NCBI GenBank assembly: GCA_900642245.1
Contig: CAAAJI010000754.1
Span: forward strand, 1 to 20,155
Reading direction: 5' to 3'
Origin: Fragilaria radians
Lineage: Eukaryota; Bacillariophyta; Fragilariophyceae; Fragilariales; Fragilariaceae
DNA: 20,155 nt
The notes below the pieces were generated by a model that did no database searches, was not told the DNA's origin, and saw only the letters and a program-made list of their open reading frames with translations. This document shows, piece after piece, positions 1 to 8,292 of this stretch (the stretch's first letter is position 1; each line of letters starts with the position of its first letter). The position numbers and the translations under genes are program-made.

Positions 1-1827
1 CATCATGCGTCATTTGAAATCAATCGCAGTGATTTGAACAACAATACATTGAGTTTTGTTGATGCCATGAAACATAATTCAACCTTGGAATCTCTGACTA
101 TTTTTTGTCGAGATTATCATTATCCTAGATCTGAAATGAAAGGTGCAGTTTCATCTGCAATCGCTGCTGTACTGAGTGTGAATTCAACACTTACTATACT
201 AAATCTCAGCGACACTGATGTTCGAGTCAAGGGAGCTGTTCACATCTCAAAATCATTAAAAGTCAATGCTTTCTTGAGATCTCTCAATCTTTGCATGAAT
301 TCAATTGAACAAGAGGGAGCAATGGCAATCGCGGATTTGCTGATAGCCAATTCGACGTTGACATCGCTGAACCTTTGCTATACTTCAATTCAACAAGAAG
401 GAGCAATGGCAATCGCTGATGCGTTGAAGGTCAACACTTCATTGGAACATTTGGATCTTAGCTTCAATGATATTCAACAAAAGGGAGCCATGGCAATTGC
501 TGATGCGTTGAAGATCAACTCTTCCTTGACATCATTGATTTTTGGCCGAAATTCATTTCAACAAGAAGGAACAATAGCAATAGCTGATGCATTGAAGATC
601 AACATTTCTTTGACATCATTGGATCTTAGCAATGATCCATTTGAAACAATGAATCTTGGTAATTACTCACTTCAACGAGAAGGAGCAATAGCAATTGCTG
701 ATGCATTGAAGATCAATGCTTCATTAACATCTTTGAATCTTAGCAGTAATTTGATTGAAACAGAGGGAGCAATGGCAATTGCTGATGCATTGAAGATCAA
801 CTCAATTTTAACATCTTTAGATCTTAGCCATAATTTCATTGCAACAGAGGGAGCAATGGCAATTGCTAAAGCATTGAGGGACAACTCTTCATTGAAATCT
901 TTGTCTCTTTCTGAAAATTCAATTCTACAAGAAGGAGCAACGTCAATAGCTGATGCATTGAAGATTAACTCTTCACTGAAACATCTGGATCTTTCTAAGA
1001 ATTTAATTCCACAAGAAGGAGCAATCGCAATTGTTGACGCATTGAAGATCAACTATTCTTTGACATCTTTAGATCTTAGCGGTACTTTAATTGAAACAGT
1101 GGGAACAATGGCAATTGCTGATTTGCTGACAGTCAATTCAACCTTGACATCGCTAAATCTTGGACATACTTCAATTCAACAACAAGGAGCAATAGCAATT
1201 GCCAATGCCTTGAAGATCAACTCTTCCTTGACATCTTTGGGCCTAAGCTGTAATTCAATTCAACAAGAAGGAGGAGTGGCAATTGCTGATGCCTTGAAGA
1301 CCAACTCTTCTTTAATATCTTTGGATCTTGGCAATACTTTCATTGAAATAGAGGGAGTAATGGCAATTGCTGACGCATTGAAGATCAACACTTCATTAGC
1401 ATATTTGAATCTGAACTATAATGAAATTCAACAAGAGGGAGCAGTGGCAATTGCTGATGCATTGAAGATCAACTCTACTTTAACATCTTTGGATCTTAGC
1501 AATAATTTCATTGAAACAGAGGGAGCAATGGCAATTGCTGATTTGTTGCAAAAGAATACTACCTTGACATCATTGGATCTCAGTGAAACTAACTTATCAC
1601 AAGAGGAAGAAGCATCTATTGCACATGCATTAAAGTACAATCCTACTCTTTTACACTTGGAGGGCAAGGGTAACTATGAATATACATTTTCTGGCCTTAA
1701 ATATTTCAAGAATACATTTTGTTATCTGCAAGGATTGCTACATATTCTAGTTGGGGAGGATGGTGCTCAAATATTAGGAACGACATACCAGATAAAAACG
1801 CGGTGTGTAACTTTGATTTATTCATGA
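1..1827 (+). CDS. Leucine-rich repeat (RNase-inhibitor type) protein, 5' partial
   Basis: The frame is open from the first base of the window to TGA at 1825-1827, so the true start is probably upstream; position 34 is only a TTG codon. From about 142 the protein is a near-perfect array of about 18 LRRs, mostly 28 residues each, with a consensus like GAMAIADALKINSSLTSLDL followed by S-x-N-x-I-x-x-E. This is the ribonuclease-inhibitor/NLRC3-like LRR class, which folds as a curved alpha/beta solenoid for protein binding. The last 60 or so residues, after the final weak repeat, are not repeat-like and contain no domain I know. No signal peptide or membrane segment is visible in the part present. 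Such LRR proteins are often multicopy in diatoms; the partner and function cannot be read from sequence. Apparent minus-strand frames across it are by-products of the 84-bp periodicity. Confidence 0.85.
   Translation, partial: HHASFEINRSDLNNNTLSFVDAMKHNSTLESLTIFCRDYHYPRSEMKGAVSSAIAAVLSVNSTLTILNLSDTDVRVKGAVHISKSLKVNAFLRSLNLCMNSIEQEGAMAIADLLIANSTLTSLNLCYTSIQQEGAMAIADALKVNTSLEHLDLSFNDIQQKGAMAIADALKINSSLTSLIFGRNSFQQEGTIAIADALKINISLTSLDLSNDPFETMNLGNYSLQREGAIAIADALKINASLTSLNLSSNLIETEGAMAIADALKINSILTSLDLSHNFIATEGAMAIAKALRDNSSLKSLSLSENSILQEGATSIADALKINSSLKHLDLSKNLIPQEGAIAIVDALKINYSLTSLDLSGTLIETVGTMAIADLLTVNSTLTSLNLGHTSIQQQGAIAIANALKINSSLTSLGLSCNSIQQEGGVAIADALKTNSSLISLDLGNTFIEIEGVMAIADALKINTSLAYLNLNYNEIQQEGAVAIADALKINSTLTSLDLSNNFIETEGAMAIADLLQKNTTLTSLDLSETNLSQEEEASIAHALKYNPTLLHLEGKGNYEYTFSGLKYFKNTFCYLQGLLHILVGEDGAQILGTTYQIKTRCVTLIYS
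142..1668 (+). repeat. Tandem 84-bp LRR-coding repeat array
   Basis: About 18 direct repeats of an 84-nt unit encode 28-residue LRRs. Units end either in a Q-Q-E-like or an E-T-E-like tripeptide, so at least two sub-types are interspersed. The first unit carries two extra residues, and the sixth carries a 10-residue (30-nt) extension at 634-663. Units starting near 1108 and 1528 share the variant A-D-L-L instead of A-D-A-L-K with the one near 316. Confidence 0.9.
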
Positions 1828-2845
1828 TACCTCTGGAAAATTCAATTTAATATCACCGTTTGAATTACATGCAGTTGTCTTCAACATAGAAATCACAAGT
1901 ATTCAGTGAATGGTGTCTTGAGCTTGTTTTGTTGAATTGTTGGTAGACATGTCCTGTGTCCTTTCTGTAGTGCATAAAGGAATTGCGCTCACTGCATTCT
2001 TCTTTTCTTGGGTTGACTCAATAACAAATTTTCAAGACACGTATTTTTTCTTCCTCATGAGCTGCAATGCTCCTTTCAACATTCAGAATGTTTCTTTGAT
2101 ATTTTTCTTTGCTAAGACTTCAATGATAAAAGAGAGATAGTACCTATTGTATTTCACATTTAGCAGTATCTAAAACCTTTCTTCTGGTCAAGCGGAAAGT
2201 CTCATATACGGTTTAGTTTTTTTTGGTTTCATCTGCTGGTGCAAGCAAATTCGTTTGGTCATTCACTTGCTCAAACGTCACTTATTGCTCTCCTAATCAA
2301 GTATGTGTCTAGTGAGGTCAGAGGCTTTGTGATATAAGAGCAACTGTGCAAATTTCTGAGTCATAACTCAATAGGATTGATATGGTTAAAGAAATCCTTG
2401 AAACTATCAAATAACCTCCCAGGATAAATCATAGATGTCATCTGATATAACAATTTGGTTACCCAATTAATGGGATTGGGAAATGCTTCAACTCAGTAAC
2501 ATATTGTGATAGTTTATACATTTTAATTTACCAGCTGGAAGTGGACTGGTTGAGTACTGTCAAGTAATCGTGATGCACTGGGTTAGTATCCTACATTATG
2601 AAGGATAGGTTTGGAGTATAATGTTTTATTTGTTATAGATACTTCTCATAGCTATTTTTTCGATTGCTTTTTTCAAGGACACCTAAAACTTGCTAAACAA
2701 GATAGATGGTTGCTGAATCTTTATTATGTTAGAGAAGTTAAGATGTATGTTTGAATATCTTTGGCACATCTTAACGGTTCAGAAAAGAGTTCACAACGTC
2801 AATTATATTGATCCTCTTTATTGCTAAGATAGACAATATTAAACT

Positions 2846-2918
2846 AAATTATAGGCTCACAATTTAAACAAAATAATAATTTATAGCTTAATATTATTTT
2901 AGAACAAAATTATCTTCT
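2846..2918. repeat. Dispersed repeat, copy 1
   Basis: This contains GCTCACAATTTAAACAAAAT followed by an AT-rich tail with TTATTTTAGAA. It aligns by eye over roughly 75 bp with 7721-7795, and over its core with 15645-15672. No coding capacity. It may be a terminal fragment of a non-autonomous element. Confidence 0.55.
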
Positions 2919-3047
2919 CACAGCTTGTGAATCAATGATTATAAAATTGCAATTACATCTGCTGATGGTTAAGGTTTATCACCAATTCCCCTCTCCCTTC
3001 TTTCAAAAAGTAGCCTATAATGTCAGGCAAGGATCATAGATTAATTT

Positions 3048-3108
3048 CCATTCGGAAACATGGACTTACCAAATTGTTATTTCTTGGGTCTTGGCCTGGG
3101 CAAGAAGC
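3048..3108. repeat. Short diverged repeat, copy 1
   Basis: The segment with ATTCGGA, GACTTACCAAAT and TCTTGGCC in that order matches 6333-6390 (ATTCGGA, GACCTACCAAAT, TCTTGGCC) in the same orientation and at the same spacing. The second copy sits between an LTR-like block and a gypsy RNase H scrap, so both are probably retroelement debris. Confidence 0.4.
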
Positions 3109-3525
3109 TGCAAGAAATGGCTAGTATAAGTTGATAATGCCAAATTAATATTTATAGAATTACTATGCTATTCCTGGAGTCAATCCAGTCTTGTAACTGT
3201 TATCAGTCTTGCAACAGTTTTCACATGTTTATGGATTGAGATGTGGGAATGCAATTCTCATAATAAGTTTCAAGGAAACATGTATACAAATGAATGATTA
3301 TTGTGAGGATGAATGCGGAAAATTATGTTGTACCAGTTCTCCGTAGGAATGTGCGTAAAGTGCCGTGTTTGGATAACTTTAAGTATTTGGCAGGATTGCA
3401 AACAATCCATGTCTGAATTATTTGTTGTATGAATTGTAGTAGCCGTAGTATCAAAATTATTGGAGTTGCACAAAATAAACGGTTACAGATGATTGGATAG
3501 GAAAATTTGAAGTGTACGTAGCAGC

Positions 3526-3546
3526 TAGTAGTAGTAGTAGTAGTAG
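3526..3546. repeat. (TAG)7 microsatellite
   Basis: Seven TAG units in a row, inside the presumed U3 part of the copia 3' LTR. Confidence 0.9.
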
Positions 3547-3570
3547 CAGTAGGAAAACGTACAAATAGCT

Positions 3571-3580
3571 ACACTCCCTC
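3571..3580 (-). other. Polypurine tract and start of copia 3' LTR
   Basis: Read on the minus strand this is GAGGGAGTGT, lying about 45 nt beyond the stop of the RNase H frame. A purine run followed by TGT is the usual layout of a Ty1/copia polypurine tract abutting the 5'-TG of the 3' LTR. The LTR would extend leftwards from about 3573. I could not find its end, nor a matching 5' LTR to the right, so its length is unknown. Confidence 0.5.
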
Positions 3581-3625
3581 GTCCGCTTGATCAGCAGCAA
3601 TATTAGATGTTTGCATGATGATGCC

Positions 3626-4426
3626 TCATAAGCGAATGAAAAATGCAGAAGCAAGTGGTTTTGTGAATATGTCGGCAAGTTGGTGTTCTGAAGCAACTTT
3701 CTTTATGGAAATCCACTTTTTATCAACATATGCCCTAAAGTGATGATACTTAACATTGCTGTGTTTTGTTCTGGGTTGCATCTTTGGAGCTGTTGCAAGT
3801 TCATATGCTCCAGAGTTGTCCTCAAATAGTTTGCAATGCAACGTTGGTATAGTAATGATATTTTGATCCACATTATCCCCTAGTTCAGAAAGTAGATTCA
3901 TTAATGGAATCACTTCACGTACGGCTGTTGAAAGGGATATGCATTCAGCTTCAGTAGTGCTCAAAGCTATCTCTGCTTGAAGTTCGGAAGCCCAGAGTAA
4001 AGGACATGCTCCATAGGTAATCAAATAGCCTGATCATGATCTTGCAGTGTTTATATCCTCCATAGCAATGGATCTCTCCCAATTTCCGACAAAACCAGCT
4101 TCAGCCCAACAGTGAAATGAGTGCTCAGATGGTTGATAAGTAAGCCCTAAGTTTTTGGTAGCAAGTAGATATCTCCCGATTCTTCTGACAGCACGAGCAT
4201 GAGATTCCTTTGGGGTGGCTGAGAAACGAGCGCATTGATGAACAGCATAAGCAATATCAGGTCTTGTGGACTTCTCAAGAAAGTTTAGCTTTCCAATTAG
4301 AGATCTGTACCAAGATTGATCAAAATGTTTTCCATTGACATCTGGTTATTTCATGGCCTCATGAAGGTAGAAGACATCAGGATCTGATGAAGCAGGAAAA
4401 GCAATTGCTGAACCTAGCCAGTATCT
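3626..4426 (-). pseudogene. copia pol fragment: RT-RNase H connection and RNase H
   Basis: On the minus strand this encodes the classic end of copia pol: a segment with N-F-L-E-K-S-T-R-P-D-I-A-Y-A, then the RNase H block with L-L-W-A-S, S-T-T-E-A-E, F-E-D-N-S-G, K-Y-H-H-F-R and A-D-I-F-T-K-P. It is broken by TGA at 4034-4036, where family members usually have Arg (one C-to-T change would explain it), and by TAA after A-M-K near 4351. The first RNase H acidic residue appears as Glu in C-W-A-E-A, where Asp is expected. The palm domain with the catalytic Asp pair is missing: sequence jumps from the pre-RT A-M-K motif directly to the post-RT P-D-V-N-G-K motif. Confidence 0.9.
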
Positions 4427-5912
4427 AATTCTTCAATGACATTAAGTAGTAGCTGTGTGTCAAATCCAACATGAACTTGGATAGTGCTTTGAAGAGCTCT
4501 AGCATCCATGATCTCCCTTAGTTTGAGGGAAGGCTTCCTGATTCTGGAAGATCTTCTAATTTCTGGCATATTACTAGGCACTGGTTGCTCAGAGATGGCG
4601 TTTTCAGCAGCTCCCTCGGAAGCTGGCATGTCTTCCTGAACAATTGCTGTAGTTGGAATTAATGTTTGCTCTTGACTTGTAAATCTGAATGACTTGAGAA
4701 AATGGTCTGGGAGGGTGCAATTTTTTTCAGAATCTGTGTTGAGCAGAGATTCCTTATTGTGAACAGCATGATGGGTAGGTTGGTGCCCTGCCAGATATTG
4801 CCACTGTGACTTGGGAACAAGTGCATCACAAATTGTTTCAAATTTGTTATCATGAAGGACATGAAACTGAGGTGATACTAACCCAGTCAATAGGTTGAGT
4901 ACTAAAGAGACAGATTGGGCATGTGATGGTGACTGACAAAGATTGATTCCAACACAAGTTCTCCCCTCCCACTTTGGTAATTTTTGACGTGATTGCATTC
5001 TAGCATAAAGGGCATAAACGGGACATCCAAAAGGGTGAAAGTCCTTCAACTTTAGTTCTCTATCAGTTTGAGAAAATGCAGCTCTTGGTGTCTTCTTCTG
5101 TTTGTCATTTGTGGTGGCATTGCATATGTCTGCAGCATTGCAAAGTGCATATGGCCAATGCACATTGATGGCATCTGGCCATTGTCTGTAAGAATGGATA
5201 AGCATGGCTCTGGCACTATTCTGCAAGTCTCTAATGCGTCTCTCGGCTACGCTATTCTGATGATGAGCCCCAACTCCACTGAATGTGATGAATTGTCCTT
5301 TAAGATTCACATCATCATCATATTTGGGCTCTGAGAATCTTACATTGTTTGCAGCTGCAGAGCGTTCAAATGCATGTTTGGCTCCCAGAGTTTGTTCAGT
5401 ATTTGTAGAAGTCTGGTGTCAAAGGAAAGGAAAGTCACTGAAAGTATCAACAAAAATGGTGGTGACGCAATAGCGGTGATTGGTAAGTCTTGGAGATTTG
5501 ATTTGTCCAATAAAACCAGGTGTAGGTGACTCCAGTTGGTCTACATAGATGAGGTGTCCAATAGATGAGACAACTCTGGCCTTTTTAGCGGTGTCTCCTT
5601 TGGCCCTCCACGGTTTTTGGGTACTTTTGCCCGCAATACAACTAGGAAAAAGAGGAACTTCACATGTTGCCAGCTGTTTTGAGAGTCTTCCATCTTGTTC
5701 CATGGCTCTCATGCGAATCTTGAAAGATGGCCAAGACGCTGGTGCCAATGTGTCCAGAGTGCCTGAGGTGATGAAGTTTGTTCTGGTTCACCTTCAATCA
5801 AAGAAGACGGGTCTTGAAATTGCATTTCCTGCCATTCAGGTGGTACGGTAGTTGCTGAATGATTATCAACTCCTTCAGGTAGCAATGGACTGGAAGTAGT
5901 AAGCATCTCCAA
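4414..5912 (-). pseudogene. copia pol fragment: GAG-pre-integrase and integrase
   Basis: The fragment begins with a zinc-finger His pair in H-W-H-Q-R-L-G-H-L-S (about 5735) and continues, after a frameshift near 5730, to the Cys pair (C-E-V-P-L-F-P-S-C) and the integrase core (V-D-Q-L-E-S-P-T-P-G and V-D-T-F-S-D). An in-frame TGA near 5418 separates this from the rest: A-F-E-R-S-A-A-A, I-T-F-S-G-V-G-A-H-H-Q-N, then V-A-E-R-R-I-R containing the expected catalytic Glu. The usual H-A-D-N-G motif is unrecognisable. A weakly conserved C-terminal tail ends at a stop at about 4414, one frame off the pre-RT motif. Not translatable as one protein. Confidence 0.88.
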
Positions 5913-5948
5913 GTTAGGTTTTAAGTTAGTTAAACTAGTGTTTTCAAC

Positions 5949-6227
5949 TATTGGAGTATATCTCCAATATTCTTAGTCCGAATAAGGATTAGGTTTTTAG
6001 TATCGTTTAAGTAAAGTGATTGGCAATCTTGTGTGTGAGAACAGTGATGACAACTTTATATATTAGCGATAGTTCATCTAATCTATTTTAGTGATTACAG
6101 TTTAAGTGTGAAGAGGTGTTTTAACACGTTTAAACGTGGGAGTTGTATACTATAAATCCTCTTCTTTTGAATCTTAGAGCAGCTTAGAGCAACGGTTACT
6201 TTTGTGTAGGTTTTCTTTTTATCAACA
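5949..6227 (+). repeat. Candidate solo or relic LTR
   Basis: The block starts with the imperfect inverted repeat ATTGGAG-TATAT-CTCCAAT and ends ATCAACA, which looks like LTR ends (TG...CA with a mutated first pair). Inside is a perfect 14-bp palindrome CACGTTTAAACGTG (6125-6138) and, 12 bp further, TATAAAT (6151-6157). The first 95 bp (5961-6055) recur at 14281-14373, and both copies lie upstream of gypsy RNase H debris in the same orientation, so it may be the LTR of that gypsy family. The copia frame stays open to about 5975, so the left boundary is uncertain. Confidence 0.35.
6151..6157 (+). promoter_or_regulatory. TATA-like box in LTR-like block
   Basis: TATAAAT lies downstream of a perfect palindrome with CACGT/ACGTG halves at 6125-6138. 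The arrangement is what an LTR promoter would look like if the block is an LTR in plus orientation. Confidence 0.3.
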
Positions 6228-6332
6228 GCTCTCATCTCCATTAACTAAAAATGTAACTCATAATCTCAAGTGAGATTTTTAAAGTAAGGATAATAAACTC
6301 CTTTTGAGAAATACTCGAGCCCATTTCTTCAA

Positions 6333-6390
6333 TTCGGACATATAGACCTACCAAATCTGTAATGAACACCTCTAGATCTTGGCCACTAAT
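6333..6390. repeat. Short diverged repeat, copy 2
   Basis: Second copy of the sequence at 3048-3108; the shared blocks are ATTCGGA, ACCAAAT and TCTTGGCC. Confidence 0.4.
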
Positions 6391-6580
6391 GACAATTCTC
6401 TAATCTGCTTCCTTCCTTTGGATATGTCAATTAAAGAGGCACTTGCAATGATTTTTGGACCTTGTTTTCTGTTACTGTGATATGTGGAAGTAAACATAGC
6501 TCAGACCCCAAAAGTACATAATTGGAAATATAGGCAAAAAATAAAGCCTTCTACAAACTTAAAATAGTCACTACAAAAAT

Positions 6581-6902
6581 GCCTTACTTAGTTCCTTGAC
6601 TTCAACAAAGTACTTGAAATGCATACACACACTTAGGATTATCAATTAGGAAATGTCAATAGTTGCTAGTGCACCTTCTATTGTTCTAAGGTAGAAACGT
6701 TACTGATAAACAATGCAACTACATAGTAGGAAACGTTGAGAGCCTCTTCATAGTTGAAAATCTTCATGAATTAAGAAGAATGCTCGTTAGAAGTATGCTC
6801 CTTGTATACCTTAAAAGGATCAATACATACCGAGATACCTTTGTAGTTAATCTATGCCCATTCAAAGATGGCGCTGGAGCATTTAAGAATTTTGCCAACT
6901 AA
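6581..6902 (+). mobile_element. Ty3/gypsy RNase H remnant 1
   Basis: 6585-6665 aligns at nucleotide level with the better preserved gypsy RNase H start at 14701-14785, but its frame is destroyed. From 6738 an open frame reads E-S-L-F-I-V-E-N-L-H-E-L-R-R, equivalent to the conserved RNase H stretch E-L-L-S-I-V-E-T-L-K-E-F-R of Ty3/gypsy elements. The frame continues to TAA at 6900-6902 without further recognisable motifs. No integrase or RT is visible beside it. A heavily deleted relic. Confidence 0.65.
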
Positions 6903-8292
6903 TTGACAACTCCTAAAAACTCAAACAAAAAAACTCCAATACACACAAAGAAAACTAAAAAAGAGGACAAGAAAGCACTTTTCTCAATCATCATCTATTA
7001 CATGGAGCCCTCACCTGAAAGCTTTATCAGGAAAGCCTCCTGTAAAAAAGTGACTATCCCACAAATCTTCAGATAAAACCCAACCCTTCAAAGTTTTACC
7101 TAAAGGTTTGAGTTAAGAAGCTAAATCACTCATCTTATAATTTGTATTTAGATCTCTAAAACTTTTATTTCTTACTTATGCTTGTATAACTCTCATTCTA
7201 CAATATCTAATATTGACAAGTTAAATATATTCATTTAGATTTATTCTCACATTTGATAACTTTGAAACAGAGAGTGCTAGGATGACAACAATAGGTGACA
7301 TGTGAAGCAGTTAAGGATCTCTCCAGCACTTTTCTATCATGTCATCATGTTGATGATAGAGGAAGGAGTGTGCATAGGGATTCATTGAATACGGCCAATT
7401 CAAGAGGAAGCTGAAATGAAGTTCTTAGAAAAAAGATTTTTTCACGTACGTAAGGTTTACAGTTAGTACGGTCAATCGGTATTGAGCAGAGTTAGAGTAT
7501 TGACGTATCCCTAACCTTGTTAAAAAAATGATAAAGGCATAAGGATCAGAGTCAAGGTTCGGAGTTCGATTCACATCCATACAATTGAAGTTCTTTTGCG
7601 TTCTTTTGCTTTCTAAGAATTTCCATGGAGAATATCTTTCGTACATCTTACATTCAATAATACCACAGTATATTTGAAAAGGAGATCTACAAAATGTTCT
7701 CAAGAATAGATTTAGTTAACTAATTTATAGTCTCACAATTTACACAAAATAAAATTTTACATCATAGATTTATTTTAGAATGAATTTATCTTTCCAGTTC
7801 TCGGATAAAGCATAAGCTTTCAGTGTTTCTGTTAGGTGTCAGAAGGCTATAGGAAAAGTGCTACTTCCTGACTTTCCATAGATTGATTCAAAGATTATGT
7901 TACTTACAGATAACAATAATCTGGCCCTTCCATTAGAGTATTGAAAGATGACTTCTGAAAGATGAAAGTCATTCATAAAAAGATGGATAGTGATGTCAAG
8001 TATCATTTTTTTAATATAAGCTTATGAGACTCCAAATGTTTGGGTGACAAATAGATTTTTTGTGTAACTTTTTAAATTAGGGTCTACCGTTACTATTTCA
8101 AGATCAGTAACAGATTTCTATAAGCTCTTTATGAACCAAGACTTGAAGTACAAAACAAAGGATTGCAGGAATATTTTTTTTTTTTTTTGAACCCATTCTT
8201 GGTTTGGCATTTTCTATTTTCTTTGTAATTAATACACAATGTTTTTTGTATGGAAATAAAAACTAACATGTTGAATGTTGCGGCGCTACTTC
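6903..8292. other. Geneless AT-rich interval
   Basis: No coding region with recognisable motifs. A 92-codon minus-strand open frame at 7425-7703 has no support. The interval holds a dispersed repeat (7721-7795), a tRNA-B-box-like string near 7560-7575, and a run of 15 T at 8174-8188 just downstream of the DRG1 gene's 3' end. Confidence 0.55.
7721..7795. repeat. Dispersed repeat, copy 2
   Basis: This contains GTCTCACAATTTACACAAAA then TTATTTTAGAA. It matches 2846-2918 along its length, and its core matches 15651-15670 with one mismatch. Confidence 0.6.

Larger units (their letters stand above)
1828..3570. other. Geneless AT-rich interval
   Basis: I see no coding region with recognisable similarity here. 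A 67-codon open frame at 1937-2140 has no motif and is rich in low-complexity hydrophobic codons. The stretch contains two short pieces repeated elsewhere in the window (2846-2918 and 3048-3108), listed separately. The part nearest 3570 is probably retroelement LTR. Confidence 0.6.
3571..5975 (-). mobile_element. Decayed Ty1/copia retrotransposon
   Basis: Pol-coding fragments in copia order (GAG-pre-integrase zinc finger, integrase, RNase H) lie on the minus strand, followed by a polypurine tract. Gag and protease are absent: recognisable coding ends near 5912, or at most 5975 where an in-frame stop occurs, beside an LTR-like block of another element. The RT core is deleted. Several stops and frameshifts are present, so the element is dead. 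The retained sequence resembles diatom copia elements in the RNase H region (F-E-D-N-S-G and K-Y-H-H-F-R motifs). Confidence 0.9.

Noticed and set aside
672..1052. 126-codon minus-strand open frame across the LRR array, and a similar one at 1428-1667
   Set aside because: Both mirror the 84-nt periodicity: a stop-free antisense frame in one repeat is stop-free in all. The products are repeats of the reverse strand with no known motif.
7355..7375. GAGGAAGGAGTGTGCATAG as a second polypurine tract and LTR start
   Set aside because: It resembles the copia tract, but no retroelement coding sequence ends just upstream and no LTR copy was found.
7540..7580. tRNA-like B-box string (GGTTCGGAGTTCGATTC), possible tRNA gene or SINE
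   Set aside because: No convincing A box, acceptor stem or cloverleaf could be drawn, and the T-arm stem does not pair. A genome-wide search for copies would be needed to call a SINE.
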